Below, in pieces: positions 6,303 to 7,463 of a stretch of 7,463 bases of DNA (its first letter is position 1; each line of letters opens with the position of its first letter). The translations under genes and the position numbers were made by a program. The stretch comes from Chloroflexota bacterium (GTDB taxonomy: Bacteria; Chloroflexota; Limnocylindria; Limnocylindrales; CSP1-4), in contig JACDAV010000334.1 of assembly GCA_013695255.1 (NCBI GenBank), forward strand, positions 1 through 7,463, written 5' to 3'. Below the pieces are notes generated by a model. The model worked only from the letters and a program-made list of their open reading frames with translations, was not told where the DNA came from and made no database searches.

Positions 6303-6413
6303 GCCGGACCCCGGACCAGAGCGCGTGCCTGCGGGTGGCGGTCGAGGGTCCGGCGAGGGCTGGTGGCGAAGCCGTCAGTGCTGTCCGACCTGCAGGCCGG
6401 CGGACGGGACGTG

Positions 6414-6689
6414 TCAGCGAGCGGTGACGGAATCGCCCACCTGGATCGATCGCGTTGAGGCGCCCCGTGGCGGCGTCTCACCGTCGACCAATCGGTCGAT
6501 GCGGCGGCTGATGGCGAGCAGCTTGCGCCGGCCGCGGTCGTCCCACGACCTGGAGTAGGCAGCAGTCGCGGCCGTGCGCGCCAGGGCAGCCTCACGGCGC
6601 AGGCCGCGCCGCTCCAGCTCGGCGACTCCGTCGAGGATCGCGCGGTAGAGCGCGGGCAGCTCCTCGGCGGGCGAGGGATGCGTCTCCAT
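6414..6689 (-). CDS. Small basic helical protein, function unknown
   Basis: A 91-residue hypothetical protein. The central part, residues 8-68, reads as two or three amphipathic helices: AEELPALYRAILDGVAELER, then LRREAALARTAATAAYSR, then WDDRGRRKLLAISRRIDRLV. It is rich in Arg and Ala. The last 20 residues (GETPP onwards) look disordered. No enzymatic motif, DNA-binding motif or membrane segment can be named. The protein-like helical periodicity and the absence of another convincing gene over the same bases support it as real. The ATG at 6689 is preceded directly by GTG (6692), so the start could be one codon earlier. No Shine-Dalgarno is seen. It stands between the acyP group and the six-gene operon, with 136 bases before it and 124 bases after it, so it is probably transcribed alone or as a read-through partner. 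Confidence 0.6.
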   Translation of the reverse strand: METHPSPAEELPALYRAILDGVAELERRGLRREAALARTAATAAYSRSWDDRGRRKLLAISRRIDRLVDGETPPRGASTRSIQVGDSVTAR

Positions 6690-6697
6690 CACCGTTG

Positions 6698-6703
6698 AGG
6701 ATG
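6698..6703 (-). promoter_or_regulatory. Weak -10-like element before the 91-residue protein
   Basis: CATCCT on the minus strand is 8 bases before the ATG at 6689 and follows GGC, the same layout as GGC-TACCCT before the operon. It lacks the first T of TAnnnT, and no -35 is visible. It is listed because the gene has no Shine-Dalgarno and could also be leaderless. Confidence 0.2.
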
Positions 6704-6776
6704 GCCCGTCGCTCCGGTGGCGGGAATAGCCTCACCGTTCCTCGGGAAGGATCAGAAGGAGTCATCCGACGGAGTG

Positions 6777-6806
6777 GCCCGAACGGGCTAGTTGCGCCGG
6801 CGCAAC
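6777..6806 (-). repeat. Two adjacent inverted repeats downstream of acyP
   Basis: GCCCGAACGGGC (6777-6788; 5-bp arms around AA) is followed after 2 bases by the 16-bp perfect palindrome GTTGCGCCGGCGCAAC (6791-6806). The pair begins 20 bases after the acyP stop on the minus strand. As RNA they give two short GC-rich hairpins, which could act as a terminator or 3' end stabiliser for the holB-acyP transcript, though there is no T-tract. The perfect palindrome could equally be a binding site for a dimeric regulator upstream of the 91-residue gene. Confidence 0.5.
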
Positions 6807-6825
6807 GGCCGCCGCGGGGTCTCGC

Positions 6826-7128
6826 TCAGTCGCCGGCGTGGCCGGTCGCCCTCACGGAGAAGCCGTCGGGTTGTCCCGTCACGGCCGTTGGAGTCACGGC
6901 GACGTCGTCGACCCGAGCGCCGGGCGGCCCGTGACGGAGCGCCTCGAGCAGCTCCTCCAGGGCTGGCACCGCCCCCTCGGCGGCACAACGGAGGGTCCCA
7001 TCAGGCTCGTTGGCGACCCAGCCGGACAGACCCAGGCGCTTCGCCCGGCGGAGCACGAAGTAGCGGAACCCGACTCCCTGGACCTGGCCGCGCACGACCG
7101 CCTCGAACCTCGCCGGGGTCGAGGTCAT
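6826..7128 (-). CDS. acyP: Acylphosphatase
   Basis: A 100-residue cytosolic enzyme that hydrolyses the carboxyl-phosphate bond of acylphosphates such as acetyl phosphate or 1,3-bisphosphoglycerate. Both family signatures are present: RGQVQGVGFRYF (13-24) with the phosphate-binding Arg22, and GLSGWVANEPDGTLR (33-47) with catalytic Asn40. The spacing between them is normal and a beta-alpha-beta pattern continues to about residue 93. The last few residues (ATGHAGD) extend past the usual end. The ATG overlaps the stop of the upstream delta'-like gene as ATGA and no Shine-Dalgarno is visible, so translation is probably coupled. Acylphosphatase genes occur in varied contexts, and pairing with a replication gene need not mean a shared pathway. 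Confidence 0.95.
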   Translation of the reverse strand: MTSTPARFEAVVRGQVQGVGFRYFVLRRAKRLGLSGWVANEPDGTLRCAAEGAVPALEELLEALRHGPPGARVDDVAVTPTAVTGQPDGFSVRATGHAGD

Positions 7129-7463
7129 GCGTCCGGCGCGCTGCGCGGCCAGGCGAGCACGAGGGCGTCGGCAACGAGCTCCGGGCTCACGTTGGCCTCG
7201 AGCAGCTCGCCGGCGCGGTCGAGACGGGCGAGGAACCGGCCCGTCGACCCGACGGGGATCGACCCGGCGACCGCCTGCAGGTCGTCGAGCAGCCCGGGAT
7301 CGCGGAGCCGGGCGTGTTGACCCAGCTGGACGAGGGCGAGGTCCCGCGCGACGTCGCGCCAGACCTCGACGAGCAGCATCGCCGCGCGCCTCCGCTCCGA
7401 GGGCGGGACGCGCCTCGCGGTCGTGCCTTCGCCGGCGTCCGCGCCGATCGCGGGGTCTGGCGG
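7125..7463 (-). CDS. holB: DNA polymerase III delta' subunit, C-terminal part (partial)
   Basis: The frame is open to the end of the window, giving the last 112 residues of a longer protein whose start lies beyond base 7463. An internal ATG at 7379 is not taken as the start because the open frame and family length argue for more upstream. The visible part is helical: about 28 polar, Arg/Pro-rich residues, then VEVWRDVARDLALVQLG, then LLDDLQAVAG, then FLARLDRAGELLEANVSPEL and ADALVLAWP. The arrangement of a W-R-D-x-x-x-x-L-A-L helix, a middle helix and a final helix with L-E-A-N-V-x-P-x-L is characteristic of the C-terminal oligomerisation domain of delta'/clamp-loader subunits, which assemble the sliding-clamp loader ring. 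The AAA+ domain is not in the window, so the call rests on this domain alone; a gamma/tau-like subunit is the main alternative. Confidence 0.72.
   Translation of the reverse strand, partial: PPDPAIGADAGEGTTARRVPPSERRRAAMLLVEVWRDVARDLALVQLGQHARLRDPGLLDDLQAVAGSIPVGSTGRFLARLDRAGELLEANVSPELVADALVLAWPRSAPDA

Noticed and set aside
6290..6595. Upstream extension of the 98-residue protein to an ATG at 6595
   Set aside because: The extension is Arg/Pro/Ser-rich, overlaps the 91-residue gene out of frame and lies upstream of the -10-like element that fits the ATG at 6289.
6738..6748. TTCC-TCG-GGAA short inverted repeat upstream of the 91-residue gene as an operator
   Set aside because: Four-base arms are too short to separate from chance in this sequence.

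Overview
The window is very GC-rich, densely packed bacterial DNA with strong G/C at third codon positions. The gene content and protein style fit a high-GC free-living lineage, either Chloroflexota (Limnocylindria/Ellin6529-like) or Actinomycetota. This placement is an impression from composition and protein style, not a phylogenetic result. No tRNA, rRNA, CRISPR array, insertion sequence or phage gene was seen.

Layout. (a) 169-1146, plus strand: a lone alpha/beta hydrolase with a clear ribosome binding site. (b) 1147-1305: a short gap between convergent genes, holding a GC-rich hairpin. (c) 6289 down to 1306, minus strand: a compact run of six genes that reads as one operon. In transcription order it encodes a 98-residue acidic helical protein, a 238-residue protein with a probable PD-(D/E)XK nuclease core, an acyl-ACP-thioesterase-like double hot-dog protein, a metal-dependent amidohydrolase, a zinc-dependent medium-chain alcohol/polyol dehydrogenase and a PfkB-family sugar kinase resembling fructokinase. 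Two junctions are 4-base ATGA overlaps and the other gaps are 3, 17 and 10 bases. (d) 6689-6414, minus strand: a small, unrecognised, basic helical protein standing alone. (e) 7463 to 6826, minus strand: the C-terminal end of a gene resembling DNA polymerase III delta' (holB), which runs off the window and overlaps an acylphosphatase gene (acyP) by ATGA. Two adjacent inverted repeats follow acyP.

How the genes fit together. The dehydrogenase and kinase would form a plausible two-step route, polyol to ketose to ketose phosphate. The amidohydrolase and thioesterase are separate hydrolytic activities in the same transcript. The first two genes of the operon do not fit this metabolic theme: a small acidic protein directly upstream of a nuclease-fold protein is the least explained part of the window. 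The operon appears to start at a TACCCT -10-like element 7 bases before the first ATG with no Shine-Dalgarno sequence, which suggests a leaderless message.

Most of the window is ordinary chromosomal housekeeping or catabolic sequence. No strong evidence of a new defence or mobile system was found; the nuclease/acidic-protein pair is the best candidate for something undescribed.
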